Below are positions 4,335-5,337 of a stretch of 5,337 nucleotides of DNA, one piece after another (positions within the stretch are counted from its first letter, which is position 1; each line of letters begins with the position of its first letter). Made by a program: the position numbers and the translations under genes. This stretch comes from Promethearchaeota archaeon. GTDB taxonomy: Archaea > Asgardarchaeota > Lokiarchaeia > Sigynarchaeales > SOKP01. The stretch is taken from NCBI GenBank assembly GCA_016839845.1, contig JAEOTL010000447.1:1-5337 (forward strand), written 5' to 3'. Under the pieces are notes generated by a model. It did not search any database and was not told where the DNA came from. It saw only the letters and a list, made by a program, of their open reading frames with translations.

Positions 4335-5337
4335 TTAGTTTGAATTAGTGGAGCGCTCTAATTCTTGCAATTTTTTCTGCTTTTCCTCATGTAGTATTAG
4401 AATATCAGTTTGAATCTTTTTCAATCTTTCTCCTTTTAACGGGTAGAGTTGTAAGATAAGAGCTGCTGATATTAATGCTATACCAGGTATTAATCCAATA
4501 AATATCCTAATTGCTAGGATTGCGGCAGGAGGTTGAGGAAGTACGGGGGGATCTCCTAATGCATGTGGTATGAAATTTGTAAGATCCAGTAAGGCAGCGG
4601 GTATAATAATTGCCAGACTTTGTGCGGGTTTTGTCAACATAGCGTTGATTCCAAAGAAGATTGCTTCTCTTCTCACCCCTGTCTTTAACTCATCCTCGTC
4701 CGTTGTTTGAGCAAATAGGACATTTGTGAAAATTAGGGGGCCAATGAAACCAATCGACGATACACTTAATGCGACGTAAACCAAAGTACTAATATTCCAT
4801 GATGTGACGATAAATAATAGTATCAATCCTGCGCCACCAATTACAAGAAGAACCTGATCACTTTTTACTACACCCCATCTGTTGATTAGCTTTGGTGTTA
4901 GCCATATCCCTATTAGAATGGGTACAAAAACAAAGACAAGCAGAATAATAGTAGATTCCTGTACTATATAATCAGCTAAATAAAATACTGACCCAATAAT
5001 TAGTGATTGTATTAAGATACCCATGAAATTAGCAGCAACAACTATGAGAAATGATTTACTTTTAAAAGTATACTTTATTGCATCAAAGAAACCCAAAGGT
5101 TCATCAACTTTCCTAAACTCTGGTCTTTCTTTAAACTTAGATGAGGAATAGAGAATTAGTACAGCCCCCACGATTCCTACCGTCACCATCGACATCAGGA
5201 GAAGGAACCGTGATTGGTTTCGAAACAAATCGGGAATCAAAAAGCCAAACACTGTTCCCATCAGAGAAAAAAACGCACCATAGACATTTAAACTATTTCT
5301 TTCTTGTTCATCTTCAGTAATTTCAGGTAAAAGTGCA
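4335..5337 (-). CDS. GPH/MelB-type (MFS_2) sugar:cation symporter, N-terminus beyond the window
   Basis: The frame stays open to the right edge, so the Met at 5259-5261 is internal. The 25 codons before it encode ALLPEITEDEQERNSLNVYG, which is the conserved 'LLPE-lt-ERt-ln' segment of the glycoside-pentoside-hexuronide:cation symporter family. About 333 residues are visible; relatives are about 450-500 long, so some 120-150 are missing. Numbering from that internal Met, hydrophobic spans lie near 18-39, 71-97, 103-125, 137-155, 157-185, 200-225 and 247-275. The second family signature, DEDELKTGVRREAIFFG (188-204), precedes a helix with Lys211-Pro. The C-terminus is a cytoplasmic charged helix (EEKQKKLQELE). 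Family members bring sugars or their derivatives into the cell with Na+ or H+; the substrate-determining N-terminal helices are off-window, so substrate is unknown. A U11 tract follows the stop. Uptake feeding glycolysis, with gpmA next, is a loose inference. Confidence 0.85.
   Translation of the reverse strand, partial: ALLPEITEDEQERNSLNVYGAFFSLMGTVFGFLIPDLFRNQSRFLLLMSMVTVGIVGAVLILYSSSKFKERPEFRKVDEPLGFFDAIKYTFKSKSFLIVVAANFMGILIQSLIIGSVFYLADYIVQESTIILLVFVFVPILIGIWLTPKLINRWGVVKSDQVLLVIGGAGLILLFIVTSWNISTLVYVALSVSSIGFIGPLIFTNVLFAQTTDEDELKTGVRREAIFFGINAMLTKPAQSLAIIIPAALLDLTNFIPHALGDPPVLPQPPAAILAIRIFIGLIPGIALISAALILQLYPLKGERLKKIQTDILILHEEKQKKLQELERSTNSN

Noticed and set aside
5259..5261. ATG as the true start of the symporter
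   Set aside because: The 25 codons upstream encode a conserved GPH-family segment (LLPEITEDEQERNSLN), so the Met is internal and the gene runs off the right edge.
2798..5337. A single operon of symporter, gpmA and rhodanese
   Set aside because: The genes share a strand, but the symporter is followed by a U11 tract and a 167-bp gap with a separate TATA-like element before gpmA. Joint transcription of gpmA and the rhodanese gene remains possible.
1..5337. A defence system, mobile element or CRISPR array
   Set aside because: No transposase, integrase, nuclease, toxin-antitoxin pair or regularly spaced repeat is visible on either strand.

Overview
This window looks like AT-rich archaeal chromosomal DNA, most likely from an Asgard (Lokiarchaeia-like) lineage, although the lineage call is inference. 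The supporting signs are a small RING-finger protein with an attached zinc ribbon, A/T-rich TATA-like elements ahead of several genes, U-tract rather than hairpin terminators, and a membrane-anchored rhodanese with many Asn-x-Ser/Thr sequons. It sits beside metabolic genes of bacterial type (a cofactor-dependent phosphoglycerate mutase and a GPH-family symporter). No rRNA, tRNA, insertion sequence, CRISPR array or phage module is visible. No gene-free stretch exceeds 300 bases; the largest gap is about 200 bp (1310-1511).

Left part (1-991), plus strand. The window opens in the last 56 codons of a gene whose tail resembles the C-terminal domain of Eis-like GNAT acetyltransferases. Two small orphan genes follow (103 and 73 residues). 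Each has a plausible TATA-like element, and the second also has a Shine-Dalgarno sequence. Neither is recognisable.

Middle part (992-2766). Two minus-strand genes lie here: a 105-residue zinc-ribbon plus RING-type protein that appears to start at TTG, and a 283-residue serine alpha/beta hydrolase of the ABHD13/ABHD17/BEM46 type with a complete catalytic triad. A short divergent promoter region separates the hydrolase from a plus-strand 102-residue protein with a good Shine-Dalgarno and a pattern suggesting a dimeric alpha/beta-barrel fold.

Right part (2767-5337), all minus strand. In transcription order there is a GPH/MelB-type sugar symporter (its N-terminus lies beyond the right edge), a 2,3-bisphosphoglycerate-dependent phosphoglycerate mutase, and an extracellular rhodanese-like protein tethered by a C-terminal membrane helix. 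Sugar uptake and lower glycolysis are loosely compatible, but gaps of 167 and 68 bp and a U11 tract after the symporter argue against one tight operon.

I do not see a coherent new multi-gene system. The items most worth a second look are the RING protein, which has a C4HC3 ligand order like the Nse1 variant RING and keeps typical E2-contact positions, and the sequon-rich surface rhodanese.
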